In this document: piece after piece, positions 54,832 to 62,969 of the stretch | Position numbering within the stretch: the stretch's first letter is position 1 | How the letters are laid out: each line of letters begins with the position of its first letter | Assembly (NCBI RefSeq): GCF_000144605.1 | Contig: NC_014375.1 | Coordinates: forward strand, 1,798,001-1,862,000 | DNA length: 64,000 nt | Source of the DNA: Brevundimonas subvibrioides ATCC 15264 | Lineage (GTDB): Bacteria; Pseudomonadota; Alphaproteobacteria; Caulobacterales; Caulobacteraceae | Reading direction: 5' to 3' | The notes under the pieces: generated by a model | Databases searched by the model: none | Told to the model about the DNA's origin: nothing | The model's input: only the letters and a program-made list of their open reading frames with translations | Translations under genes and position numbers: made by a program

Positions 54832-54848
54832 GCTAAGGAATCGTTAGC
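54832..54848. promoter_or_regulatory. Inverted repeat containing a GANTC site upstream of the O-antigen ligase gene
   Basis: GCTAA (54832-54836) and TTAGC (54844-54848) flank GGAATCG; the central GAATC (54838-54842) is a CcrM methylation site (GANTC). Its 24-40 bp distance from the GTG start suggests a binding site overlapping the promoter. Methylation-dependent control is a hypothesis. Confidence 0.4.
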
Positions 54849-54878
54849 TTTGCGGGCGGCCGGTCGCGCCTTGCCCCG

Positions 54879-55127
54879 TCAGTAGGCGCGGCTGTCCGAG
54901 ACCAGGGCCCACATGGGCAGGCGCAGACGGTGCGTGGCCGCGGCCAGCTGCAAGGACGTCAGGTGCGCGCGACCGGCTTCGGCCCGACGTTCTTCCTCGG
55001 GGGTGATCTTGAGGGCGGCGGCGACCGTGTCGACGTCCATGCCGCGCGCCTCTCGCCAGCGTTTAAGCCGCGCCCCGATGGCCGCATCGGCGGGATCGAT
55101 GCCGGGAAAACCGTGAACGGAACCCAT
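54879..55127 (-). CDS. Small helix-turn-helix (XRE-like) protein
   Basis: 82 residues. The segment IGARLKRWREARGMDVDTVAAALKITPEEERRAEAGRAHLTSLQLAAATHRLRLPMWALV reads as the five-helix lambda-repressor-like HTH domain, with the E.RR.E.G turn. No other domain is present, so it may be a DNA-binding regulator or an antitoxin-like orphan; no toxin lies next to it. ATG 55127. It follows the AKR gene by 40 bp on the same strand and could be co-transcribed. Confidence 0.75.
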   Translation of the reverse strand: MGSVHGFPGIDPADAAIGARLKRWREARGMDVDTVAAALKITPEEERRAEAGRAHLTSLQLAAATHRLRLPMWALVSDSRAY

Positions 55128-55167
55128 GGTCGCTTCCTGGTTGCGGCCGTTCGGCCTGCTTTGCAGG

Positions 55168-56004
55168 TCAGACCTTATCCCACTGGAAATCCTTGTCGAG
55201 CCAGTCGCCCAGCCGCCCGTCGGCGCGGTTCAGCGCATGGATGCGGGCCATATCGTTGTCGGACAGCTGGAAGTCCCAGATGTCGAAGTTCTCGGCGGCG
55301 CGCTCGGCCTTGGTGGTGCGGGGGATGGCGATGACGCCCTGTTGCACCAGCCAGCGCAGGGTGACCTGGCCGGCGGTCTTGCCGTGGGCGCTGGCAATCT
55401 GGCCGATGACCTCGTCATCCGAGATCTTGCCCTGGGCCAGGGGTGACCAGGCCGTGATCGACGAGCCCAGCTCGGCCGCGGTGTCGCGCAGGGTCTTGAG
55501 CGACAGGTAGGGGTGGTATTCGACCTGGTTGGTGACGAGGCGGGCGGGCGACAGGCGCTGGGCCTCGCGGAACTGGCCGGAGGGGAAGTTGGACAGGCCG
55601 ATGGCGCGGGTGAGGCCCTGATCCTTGGCCTCGTTCAGCGCCCCGATCGTCTCGGCGAAGGTCGGCTTCGCCTTGGGCCAGTGCAGCAGCAGCAGGTCGG
55701 GCGTGAAGCCGAGGTTACGCGCCGATTCCTCGGCCTGGCGCAGCAGGGCGTCCCGCTCGAAATGGGCGGTCCAGATCTTGGTCGTCAGCCAGATGTCCTC
55801 TCGGGCCACGCCCGAATCGCGAATGCCGTCGCCGACCGCGGCCTCGTTCTTGTAGATCCAGGCCGTGTCGATGTGGCGATAGCCGATGCGCAGGGCCTCG
55901 GCGACCATGCGGCGGGCGTCCGCGGGTTCCAGCTGCCAGGTGCCGAAGCCGAGTTGCGGGATGGTCAGGCCATCGACGGTCAGGGACAGCTGGGGGTTGG
56001 TCAT
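55168..56004 (-). CDS. Aldo/keto reductase
   Basis: 278 residues. The catalytic tetrad is visible: Asp46 and Tyr51 in YRHIDTAWIYKNE, Lys76 in LTTKIW, and His108 in LLLLHWPKAK. NADPH-binding segments include GLSNFPS and PRTTKAERAAENFDIWDF near the C-terminus. Proteins of this type reduce small aldehydes, including 2,5-diketo-D-gluconate-type substrates and methylglyoxal. Cytoplasmic. ATG 56004 was chosen. Confidence 0.92.
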   Translation of the reverse strand: MTNPQLSLTVDGLTIPQLGFGTWQLEPADARRMVAEALRIGYRHIDTAWIYKNEAAVGDGIRDSGVAREDIWLTTKIWTAHFERDALLRQAEESARNLGFTPDLLLLHWPKAKPTFAETIGALNEAKDQGLTRAIGLSNFPSGQFREAQRLSPARLVTNQVEYHPYLSLKTLRDTAAELGSSITAWSPLAQGKISDDEVIGQIASAHGKTAGQVTLRWLVQQGVIAIPRTTKAERAAENFDIWDFQLSDNDMARIHALNRADGRLGDWLDKDFQWDKV

Positions 56005-56065
56005 GGGGACGCTCGGGCTACGGATCGGGAACGTCCGATATGGGGCCGTCCGCCCGGTTCGCCAG

Positions 56066-56926
56066 TCAGGCCTGCCTCAGCCAGTCGAAGATCTCGTCCC
56101 ACAGGGGCTCCATGCCCCGCCGGAACGCGCCTTCGTGGCCGATGCGGGGCACGCCCTGTTCGGCCGGCGTGCGGATGACCAGCTCGCCGGGCGCGCCGGG
56201 ATAGACCGCGAGCATGTCGGCCCCTGTCCGGGGGTTGGCGATCGGGTCATCGGTGAAGATCCAGGAGCGGATGGGGGCGGTGACCTCCACGAAATGATTG
56301 GGTTTCAGCTCGTCCAGGAGGCGCGCGCCGAAATAGGCCGGGTCGTGGCACCAGCGCCGCCAGGGGATGAAGACACCGCGCGGCAGGTCGGCCCCGCGCC
56401 ACAGCTTCCCGCCCCTGATGTAGCCGTGCCGGGCGAGGCTGTAGGGTCCGTACATCCACCAGAAGAACAGCTCGACCGGATTGTAGCGGATGGGGTGCTT
56501 GCGCCAGTAGCCCGAGCCGACGGCGACGAAGGCGTGGCGCGCGATCTTCGCATGGTTCGGCATGAAGCCGGCGAAATGGCCGCCCACGCTGTGGCCGACG
56601 TGGACCACCGGCAGGCCCGGTGCGGCGGCGGTCAGGGCCTCGAGCGCGGCGGGCATGTCCAGACGCCCCCAGTCCTCGTAGGTCATGCGCATCGCGGCGA
56701 GATCGTCGGGACGCGAGCTGCCGATGCCGCGCATGTCGTGGGTCAGGACGATCGCACCGCGGGCGGCGAGGTGGCGGGCGAACCGCTCGTAGAAGCCTTT
56801 CGGAAAGCCGGTACCGGAGGTGACGAGGACCGCGTGGGTCGGAGAGGGCCCCGTGATCAGGCGTGCGGACAGCCGATAGCCGTCTGCGGCGACGGCGACG
56901 ACGTCCTGCGCATTGATGTCAGACAT
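56066..56926 (-). CDS. Alpha/beta-fold hydrolase
   Basis: 286 residues. The nucleophile elbow is GHSVGG with Ser113. The pattern after it, with MRGIGSSRPDD and a loop rich in Trp and Tyr (YNPVELFFWWMYGPYSLARHGY), matches small bacterial esterases. Asp and His of the triad are expected in FTDDPIA and IGHEGAF. It has no signal peptide. Substrate unknown; lies between the AKR gene and the YjbR gene on the minus strand. Confidence 0.87.
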   Translation of the reverse strand: MSDINAQDVVAVAADGYRLSARLITGPSPTHAVLVTSGTGFPKGFYERFARHLAARGAIVLTHDMRGIGSSRPDDLAAMRMTYEDWGRLDMPAALEALTAAAPGLPVVHVGHSVGGHFAGFMPNHAKIARHAFVAVGSGYWRKHPIRYNPVELFFWWMYGPYSLARHGYIRGGKLWRGADLPRGVFIPWRRWCHDPAYFGARLLDELKPNHFVEVTAPIRSWIFTDDPIANPRTGADMLAVYPGAPGELVIRTPAEQGVPRIGHEGAFRRGMEPLWDEIFDWLRQA

Positions 56927-56986
56927 GCCGCCCCCCGGAGTCCGTCCTGTATTAAAACGAACGTGACACGGTGACGTCGGGGAAGG

Positions 56987-57328
56987 TCAAGCGGGTGGGG
57001 CGTAGGCCCTGGACAGGCGTTTGGGGACGACCTTCAGCCACCGCTTTTCCAGCGTCTTGCGCAGCCAGGCCGGATCGACGGTCGCCAGCCGCGCGAGGAC
57101 GACCGGATAGCCGCGATAATGGTCCGTGATGTGGAAGGTCTCGGGCTCGGCCTCCATCAGCATGTCGCGGTGGTCGAGGCCGTCGACATAGACGACGATG
57201 CTGTCGTCCTCGGCCCGGAGGCGCGTGAAGAACTTGCCCGCCGCCTTGTACGACGGCATCCCGTAGGACGTCCCGGTCTGGGTTTCCGGAAAGGTGAGGA
57301 CCATGGCGTGGAGTTCGGACGGCGTCAT
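56987..57328 (-). CDS. MmcQ/YjbR-family protein
   Basis: 113 residues. The YjbR/MmcQ pattern: TPSELHAMVLTFPETQTGTSYGMPSYKAAGKFFTRLR, the DDSIVVYVDGL strand and VDPAWLRKTLEKRWLKVVPKRLS. Such proteins are CyaY-fold DNA-binding-like proteins without assigned role. ATG 57328. The gene precedes the flavin reductase start by 96 bp on the other strand. Confidence 0.9.
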   Translation of the reverse strand: MTPSELHAMVLTFPETQTGTSYGMPSYKAAGKFFTRLRAEDDSIVVYVDGLDHRDMLMEAEPETFHITDHYRGYPVVLARLATVDPAWLRKTLEKRWLKVVPKRLSRAYAPPA

Positions 57329-57424
57329 TGGGGCAGTCTAGACCCTGTCGCCCTGCGACGAAATGTATGCCGCGCCGTCGAAGGTCCGGTTGCCTCGCGG
57401 GCGAGCCTCGCCTAGGTCCGGCAT

Positions 57425-57931
57425 GTGAGCCTTGAACCCCTGCCAGAAGAAGCGGTCCGCAAGGCGGACGCAGCCGAGTATCGCCGCGCGCTGGGCGCGT
57501 TCGCGACCGGCGTCTGTGTCGTGACCGCCGACAGCGCCGCCGGGCCGCTGGGCATCACGATCAACTCCTTCACCTCCGTCTCGCTGACACCCCGGCTGGT
57601 GCTATGGTGCCTGGACGAGAAGTCCGAGCGGTGGGCACCGTTCTCGGCGGCCGAGACCTTTTCCATCCACGTGCTGGACGCGGGGTCGCAGGCCCTGTCC
57701 AACCGGTTCGCCAAGGGCGTCGGCCTGCTGTCCGAGGGCGAGTACCAGAGGGTCGGCAATGCACCCCCGCGCCTGTCGGGGGCCGTCGCGCGCTTCGACT
57801 GCCGGACCCATGACCGGGTGCAGATGGGCGACCATCTGATCATCGTCGGGGAGGTCGAGGCCTTCGAGGCCGCCGACGGCCCGACCCTGACCTACTTCCG
57901 GGGCGGGTACGGCACGGCGGGGGACGCATGA
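57425..57931 (+). CDS. Flavin reductase-family protein
   Basis: 168 residues. The flavin-reductase-like core runs YRRALGAFATGVCVVTADS, PLGITINSFTSVSLTPRLVLWCLDEKSE and NRFAKGVG, typical of NAD(P)H:FMN reductases that feed two-component monooxygenases. The start is GTG 57425, overlapping a possible ATG at 57423 in another frame. Its TGA overlaps the ATG of the dehydrogenase gene downstream (ATGA), so the two are coupled. The mate monooxygenase is not seen. Confidence 0.9.
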   Translation: MSLEPLPEEAVRKADAAEYRRALGAFATGVCVVTADSAAGPLGITINSFTSVSLTPRLVLWCLDEKSERWAPFSAAETFSIHVLDAGSQALSNRFAKGVGLLSEGEYQRVGNAPPRLSGAVARFDCRTHDRVQMGDHLIIVGEVEAFEAADGPTLTYFRGGYGTAGDA

Positions 57932-58797
57932 AGATCGGGTTCGTCGGACTGGGCGTCATGGGCGGGCCGATGGCGCGCCATCTGGTGGCGGCGGGCCACG
58001 ACGTCGCCGGCTACAACCGCTCGGCGGACAAGGCGCAAGCCTGGGCCGGGGCGCACGGCGGGCGGTTCGCGGCGACCGTGGCGGCGGCGGCGGAAGGTGC
58101 CGATCTGCTGATCCTGTGCGTCGGCAAGGACGAGGACGTGCGTCAGGTCGTGACCGAGGCGGTCGCGGTGCTGCCCCGGGGCGCGGTGGTGGTCGATCAC
58201 ACCACGACCTCGGCGAAGATCGCGCGCGAGATGGCGGCGCTGTGCGCCGTGCACGGCCTGGCCTTCCTCGACGCGCCGGTGTCTGGCGGTCAGGCGGGGG
58301 CCGAGAACGGCCAGCTGAGCGTCATGGCGGGCGGAGACGCGGCGGCGCTGGAGACGGCGCGCCCGGCGGTCATGGCCTATTCCAAGGCGATCCAGCACAT
58401 GGGGCCGTCGGGTGCGGGGCAGCTGACCAAGATGGTCAACCAGATCGCCATCGCCGGCGTGGTCCAGGGTCTGGCCGAGGCAGTGCATTTCGCCCAGGTC
58501 GCGGGGCTGGACACCGACGCGGCCTATGACGCCATCTCCAAGGGCGCGGCCCAGTCCTGGCAGATGGACAACCGCTGGAAGACGGCGGCGAAGGGCGAGT
58601 TCGCGTTCGGTTTCGCCGTCGACTGGATGCGCAAGGACCTGGGGCTGGTGCTGGACGAGGCGCGGGCCAACGGCGCGCGGCTGGCGCTGACGGCGCTGGT
58701 CGATCAGTTCTACGCCGAGGTCCAGGCCATGGGCGGGAACCGTTGGGACACGTCCAGCCTGGCGGCGCGGCTGCAGACACCGGGACCGTCCTCGTAG
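57928..58797 (+). CDS. NAD(P)-dependent beta-hydroxyacid dehydrogenase (3-hydroxyisobutyrate dehydrogenase family)
   Basis: 289 residues. N-terminal Rossmann fold KIGFVGLGVMGGPMARHLVAAGHDV; substrate-binding DAPVSGGQAGAENGQLSVMAGG (about 112-133), catalytic Lys region GAGQLTKMVNQIAIAGVVQGLAEA (about 158-180), and the helical C-terminal domain. The family includes MmsB (3-hydroxyisobutyrate) and tartronate semialdehyde or glyoxylate reductases; I cannot say which. It lies about 2 kb upstream of the valine-pathway genes at 60730, separated by PPIase and hemB on the other strand. Coupled to the flavin reductase by ATGA. Confidence 0.9.
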   Translation: MKIGFVGLGVMGGPMARHLVAAGHDVAGYNRSADKAQAWAGAHGGRFAATVAAAAEGADLLILCVGKDEDVRQVVTEAVAVLPRGAVVVDHTTTSAKIAREMAALCAVHGLAFLDAPVSGGQAGAENGQLSVMAGGDAAALETARPAVMAYSKAIQHMGPSGAGQLTKMVNQIAIAGVVQGLAEAVHFAQVAGLDTDAAYDAISKGAAQSWQMDNRWKTAAKGEFAFGFAVDWMRKDLGLVLDEARANGARLALTALVDQFYAEVQAMGGNRWDTSSLAARLQTPGPSS

Positions 58798-59020
58798 GCC
58801 TGAGGCCCGACCCTGATTGGACTCGAAAAAACCGGGTCCAAAAGGTGCAACGCCTGACACACGCTATGACCTTGGGCGTCCAGATCATTGTTCCGAAAGA
58901 ATATTGTGCTCGGAACGCAGGGCGCTGTGGTGTGCGTCATCGGCGAGCGTACATCTGGGGTGCCTCCGGCTACGCCGCAAGACCGACGTAGGAATAAATT
59001 CACAATCGGTGGTCCGCCGG
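58798..59020. other. Non-coding, less GC-rich gap with an inverted repeat
   Basis: No convincing gene. By eye the base composition is more balanced than in the flanks (runs such as AATATTG and AATAAATTC). An inverted repeat GTTCCGA (58890-58896) / TCGGAAC (58910-58916) with a 13-bp spacer is present. A 41-codon frame from ATG 58866 has no recognised similarity. It may be a remnant of decayed sequence. Confidence 0.55.
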
Positions 59021-59632
59021 TCAGGGCTCCGTCGCGCGCGCGGCCCGGCTGATGACGATCTTCGGGTCCAGCATCTGGCCCCGCATGAAGCCCTCGCCCT
59101 CGGTGGGCGAGGTCGGGGCCGCCAGGATGGCGCGGACGATCTCCATCCCCTCCACCACGCGGCCGAACACGGCGAAGCCGTCGGGATCGACCGAGAACGG
59201 GCGGCCGGCGTCATAGGACGGGGTCGGCCCGACCGAGACGAAGAAGTCGCCGGTGGCCGTGCCCGGCGCGTAGCGGGCCATGGCGACCGCGCCGTCGATG
59301 TGGCTGAGACCGGTCTGCGTGGTCGGCTCGTGGGCGATCGGCGGCAGGATCCGGTCGGGATCGTTGTTCACCCCGCCCTGGACCAGGCCGGTACCCGGTC
59401 CGGCCTGCATGGCGCGGTAGAAGGTGGTGCCGTCCAGCCGGTGCTCGTCGACGTAGCGCAGGAAGTTGGCGGCGGTGATCGGGGCCTTTCCGGTCTCGAC
59501 CTCGATGACGATCCGTCCGGCGGAGGTCTCCAGCGCGACGCGGGGCAGGGGGGCGACGGCCGCGTCCTGGGCCATCGCCAGGGCGGGCCACACCAAGGCG
59601 ACGGCGAGCCCGAGAATGGCGCGGCGGATCAT
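59021..59632 (-). CDS. Secreted cyclophilin-type peptidyl-prolyl isomerase
   Basis: 203 residues. Signal peptide MIRRAILGLAVALVWPALAMA-Q. The cyclophilin core includes FLRYVDEHRLDGTTFYRAM, GAVAMARY...GDFFVSVG and GFAVFGRVVEGMEIV. A QGGVNN replaces the usual QGGD and is slightly off consensus. It should assist folding in the periplasm. ATG 59632 overlaps the hemB stop (ATGA), an unusual partner. Confidence 0.9.
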   Translation of the reverse strand: MIRRAILGLAVALVWPALAMAQDAAVAPLPRVALETSAGRIVIEVETGKAPITAANFLRYVDEHRLDGTTFYRAMQAGPGTGLVQGGVNNDPDRILPPIAHEPTTQTGLSHIDGAVAMARYAPGTATGDFFVSVGPTPSYDAGRPFSVDPDGFAVFGRVVEGMEIVRAILAAPTSPTEGEGFMRGQMLDPKIVISRAARATEP

Positions 59633-60630
59633 CCCAGCAGCCTCGCCGCCTGGGGCGCGAAATAGCTGAGCACGCCCGCGCAGCCCGCGCGCTTGAAGCC
59701 GTGGAGGGTCTCCAGGATGGCGCGGTCCTGGTCCAGCCAGCCGTTGGCGATGGAGGCCTGCATCATCGCGTACTCGCCGCTGACCTGATAGGCGAAGGTC
59801 GGCAGTCTGAAGGTCCCGGACACCGCCCGGACGATGTCGAGATAGGGCATCCCGGGCTTGACCATGACCATGTCGGCCCCCTCGGCGATATCCATGGCGA
59901 CCTCTTTCAACGCCTCGTCGGCGTTGGCGTAGTCCATCTGATAGGTCTTCTTGTCGCCGCTGAGCTGTTTCGCGGAGCCGACCGCGTCGCGGTAGGGGCC
60001 GTAGAAGGCCGAGGCGAACTTGGCCGCATAGGAGAGGATCAGGGTGTCGTGGAAGCCGTTGGCCTCCAGCGCCTCGCGGATGGCCTGGACCCGGCCGTCC
60101 ATCATGTCGGAGGGGGCCACGACGTCGGCCCCGGCATGGGCGTGGATGAAGGCCTGTTCGGCCAGCCGTTCGAGCGTCGTGTCGTTGACGATCCGGCCGT
60201 CCTCCAGCACCCCGTCGTGGCCGTGGTCGGTGTAGCAGTCCAGCGCCACGTCGGTCATGACGCCGACCTCGGGGGCCGCGTCCTTGATGGCGCGGATGCA
60301 GTCGGGGATCAGGCCGTCGGGGTCGGTGGCGCGGGTGCCGAGCGCGTCCTTCAGCGACGGATCGACGTTGGGGAACAGGGCGACCATGGGGATGCCCAGA
60401 TCGCGGGCCTCGACGGCGGCGGCGGCGGCGGCCTTCGGCGACAGGCGAAAGACGCCGGGCATGGAGGCGACCGGCACGCGGTCCTCGGCCCCGTCGTGGA
60501 CGATCAGCGGCCAGACCAGATCGGACGGCGTCAGGGTGGTCTCGGCGACCAGGCGCCGGATCCACGGCTGGCTTCGCAGCCGGCGCGGCCGGGCGAGCGG
60601 ATAGGGGGCAGGCGCGAAGGGCAGGGTCAT
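59629..60630 (-). CDS. hemB: Delta-aminolevulinic acid dehydratase (porphobilinogen synthase)
   Basis: 333 residues. Metal segment DVALDCYTDHGHDGVL, with Asp where zinc enzymes have Cys, places it in the magnesium/potassium-type HemB group of alphaproteobacteria. The catalytic lysines lie in AAKFASAFYGPYRDA and MVKPGMPYLD. It condenses two 5-aminolevulinates to porphobilinogen for haem. Start at 60630; few bases separate the promoter from the divergent dehydrogenase gene. The TGA overlaps the PPIase start. Confidence 0.97.
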   Translation of the reverse strand: MTLPFAPAPYPLARPRRLRSQPWIRRLVAETTLTPSDLVWPLIVHDGAEDRVPVASMPGVFRLSPKAAAAAAVEARDLGIPMVALFPNVDPSLKDALGTRATDPDGLIPDCIRAIKDAAPEVGVMTDVALDCYTDHGHDGVLEDGRIVNDTTLERLAEQAFIHAHAGADVVAPSDMMDGRVQAIREALEANGFHDTLILSYAAKFASAFYGPYRDAVGSAKQLSGDKKTYQMDYANADEALKEVAMDIAEGADMVMVKPGMPYLDIVRAVSGTFRLPTFAYQVSGEYAMMQASIANGWLDQDRAILETLHGFKRAGCAGVLSYFAPQAARLLG

Positions 60631-60729
60631 GGGACGCTTATAGACGCGGCCGTTCGCCCTTGGGGAGAGGGGTTCGCTTTCGCGCGGCTTGGGCTAGAAG
60701 CCCAAGAAAACGACGGCCCAGGAGACTCC

Positions 60730-61869
60730 ATGGATTTCGCCCTCACCGACGACCAGCGCGCCATTCAGGACGCGGCACGCGCCTTCGCAGACGCGGAGCT
60801 GGCCCCGCACAGCGCCGAATGGGACGAGACCAAGCATTTCCCCGTCGACGTCATGCGCCGTGCGGCCGAGACCGGGTTCGCGGCCATCTATACGGGCGAG
60901 GAGCACGGCGGCATGGCGCTGGGCCGGGTCGAGGCGGCGGTGATCTTCGAGGAGCTGTCGCGCGGCGACGTGTCGACGGCGGCCTTCATCTCGATCCACA
61001 ACATGGCGACCTGGATGATCGACCGGTTCGGCTCGGACGACCTGCGGGCGCGCTATGTGCCGCGTCTGGCGACCATGGAGCTGATCGCCTCCTACTGCCT
61101 GACCGAGCCGGGCTCGGGGTCGGACGCGGCGGCGATGCGGACCAGCGCGACCCTCGACGGCGACACCTGGGTGCTGAATGGGTCCAAGGCCTTCATCTCG
61201 GGCGCGGGGACGTCGGATGTCTATGTCGTCATGGCGCGGACGGGCGAGCCGGGGCCCAAGGGCATCTCGGCCTTCGTGGTCGAGAAGGGCACGCCGGGCC
61301 TGAGCTTCGGCGCGCAGGAGAAGAAGATGGGCTGGAACAGCCAGCCCACCGCCATCGTCCAGTTCGACGACTGCCGCGTGCCGGCCGCGAACCTGCTGGG
61401 CAAGGAGGGCGACGGGTTCCGCTATGCGATGATGGGGCTGGACGGCGGGCGGCTGAACATCGCGGCCTGTTCGATCGGCGGGGCCCGGCTGGCGCTGGAG
61501 ACGGCCCAGACCTACGTCGCCAGCCGCAAGCAGTTCGGCAAGGCGCTGGCCGAATTCCAGAACACCCAGTTCAAGCTGGCCGACATGGCGACGGCGCTGG
61601 AGGCGGCGCGGCTGATGGTGCTGCGCGGGGCCTGGGCGCTGGATACGCGCCACCCCGAGGCGACGAAGTGGTGCGCCATGGCCAAGCGGATGGCGACGGA
61701 CGCCTGTTTCGACATCGCCGACGAGGCGCTGCAGCTGCATGGCGGCTATGGATATCTGAAGGACTATCCGCTGGAGCGGATCGTGCGGGATCTGCGGGTG
61801 CACCGGATTCTGGAAGGGACGAATGAGATCATGCGGGTGATCACCGCGCGGGAGATGATGCGGCAGTGA
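60730..61869 (+). CDS. Acyl-CoA dehydrogenase (isobutyryl-CoA-type)
   Basis: 379 residues: MDFALTDDQRAIQDAARAFA, then CLTEPGSGSDAAAM, the FAD loop KAFISGAGTSDVYVVMARTG, and C-terminal QLHGGYGYLKDYPLERIVRDLRVHRILEGTNEIMR with the catalytic base region. It is followed by 3-hydroxyisobutyryl-CoA hydrolase with a GTGA overlap, which points to isobutyryl-CoA dehydrogenase of valine degradation. A ribosome site AGGAG precedes ATG 60730; a long upstream frame is antisense to hemB. FAD enzyme in the cytoplasm. Confidence 0.92.
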   Translation: MDFALTDDQRAIQDAARAFADAELAPHSAEWDETKHFPVDVMRRAAETGFAAIYTGEEHGGMALGRVEAAVIFEELSRGDVSTAAFISIHNMATWMIDRFGSDDLRARYVPRLATMELIASYCLTEPGSGSDAAAMRTSATLDGDTWVLNGSKAFISGAGTSDVYVVMARTGEPGPKGISAFVVEKGTPGLSFGAQEKKMGWNSQPTAIVQFDDCRVPAANLLGKEGDGFRYAMMGLDGGRLNIAACSIGGARLALETAQTYVASRKQFGKALAEFQNTQFKLADMATALEAARLMVLRGAWALDTRHPEATKWCAMAKRMATDACFDIADEALQLHGGYGYLKDYPLERIVRDLRVHRILEGTNEIMRVITAREMMRQ

Positions 61870-62906
61870 CCGAACCCGAAATCCTGACCCGCGTCGAGAA
61901 CGGCGTCGGCCGCATCACCCTGAACCGGCCGAAGGCCCTGCACGCGCTGAACCTGGGCATGTGCGAGATCATGACGGCGGCGCTGCTGGACTGGCGCGAC
62001 GACGACGCGGTCCGGTCGGTGCTGATCGACCATGCGGGCGAGCGCGGGTTCTGCGCCGGGGGCGACATCCGCATGATCGCCGAGAGCGGGGCGACCGACG
62101 CCGTCGAGGCCAAGGCCTTCTTTCACGCGGAATATCGGCTGAACCATCTGCTGTTCACCTGGCCCAAGCCGGTGACGGCGATCGTCGACGGGATCGTCAT
62201 GGGCGGCGGGGTCGGGATCTCGGAGCCGGCCGGTGTGCGCGTCGCCACCGAGCGGACGACCTATGCGATGCCTGAAACCGGCATCGGCCTGTTCCCCGAT
62301 GTGGGCGGCAGCTGGTTCCTGCCGCGCCTGCCCGGCGAGACCGGGACGTGGCTGGCGCTGACGGGGGCCCGGCTGAAGGCCGCCGACACGGTGGCCCTGG
62401 GCATCCATACGCATTTCGTGCTGTCGGCGCAGGTGAATGCCCTGAAGGCGGCCCTGCTGTCGGACGGTCCGGAGGCGGTTGGAGCGCAGGCCGGCGACGC
62501 CGGGCCCGCGCCGCTGGCCCCCCACCGCGAGGCCATCGACCGGCTGTTCGCACATGACCGGGTCGAGGACATCGTCGCGGCCCTGGAAGCGGACGGGTCG
62601 GACTGGGCCCTGCCGCAGCTGGCGATCCTGAAGACCAAGTCGCCCCAGTCGCTGAAGGTCACGCTGCGCCAGCTGCGGCTGGGCCGGGGGATGACGGACT
62701 TCGCCGAGGCGATGGCGATGGAGTACCGGCTGGGTGGGCGGGTCGTGCGGACCCACGATTTCCAGGAAGGCGTCCGCGCCGTCATCGTCGACAAGGACAA
62801 TGCGCCGCAGTGGTCGCCGGCCACCCTGGGCGAGGTCGACGACGCCGCGATCGAGGCCCTGTTCGCGCCCCTGCCGGATGGCGAGGAATGGACGCCGCTG
62901 TCCTGA
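61866..62906 (+). CDS. 3-hydroxyisobutyryl-CoA hydrolase / enoyl-CoA hydratase-family protein
   Basis: 346 residues, longer than simple crotonases, as expected of HIBCH. Crotonase-fold motifs are GRITLNRPKALHALN, FCAGGDIRM, TAIVDGIVMGGGVGIS, and the catalytic Glu/Asp stretch MPETGIGLFPDVGGSWFLPRL. A C-terminal helical tail holds KTKSPQSLKVTLRQL and MTDFAEAMAMEYRL. HIBCH removes CoA from 3-hydroxyisobutyryl-CoA in valine catabolism. Starts with GTG within the dehydrogenase stop. Pathway placement rests on both genes together. Confidence 0.92.
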   Translation: MTEPEILTRVENGVGRITLNRPKALHALNLGMCEIMTAALLDWRDDDAVRSVLIDHAGERGFCAGGDIRMIAESGATDAVEAKAFFHAEYRLNHLLFTWPKPVTAIVDGIVMGGGVGISEPAGVRVATERTTYAMPETGIGLFPDVGGSWFLPRLPGETGTWLALTGARLKAADTVALGIHTHFVLSAQVNALKAALLSDGPEAVGAQAGDAGPAPLAPHREAIDRLFAHDRVEDIVAALEADGSDWALPQLAILKTKSPQSLKVTLRQLRLGRGMTDFAEAMAMEYRLGGRVVRTHDFQEGVRAVIVDKDNAPQWSPATLGEVDDAAIEALFAPLPDGEEWTPLS

Positions 62907-62969
62907 TCGACCTTGCATCCCGGCGCGGTCCTGCGCGTAAGTGCACCCAACGCTGTTCGAGGATCCCCC

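Noticed and set aside
58866-58991. 41-codon frame in the gap before the PPIase gene
   Set aside because: No ribosome site, no recognisable domain and unusual composition; treated as non-coding.
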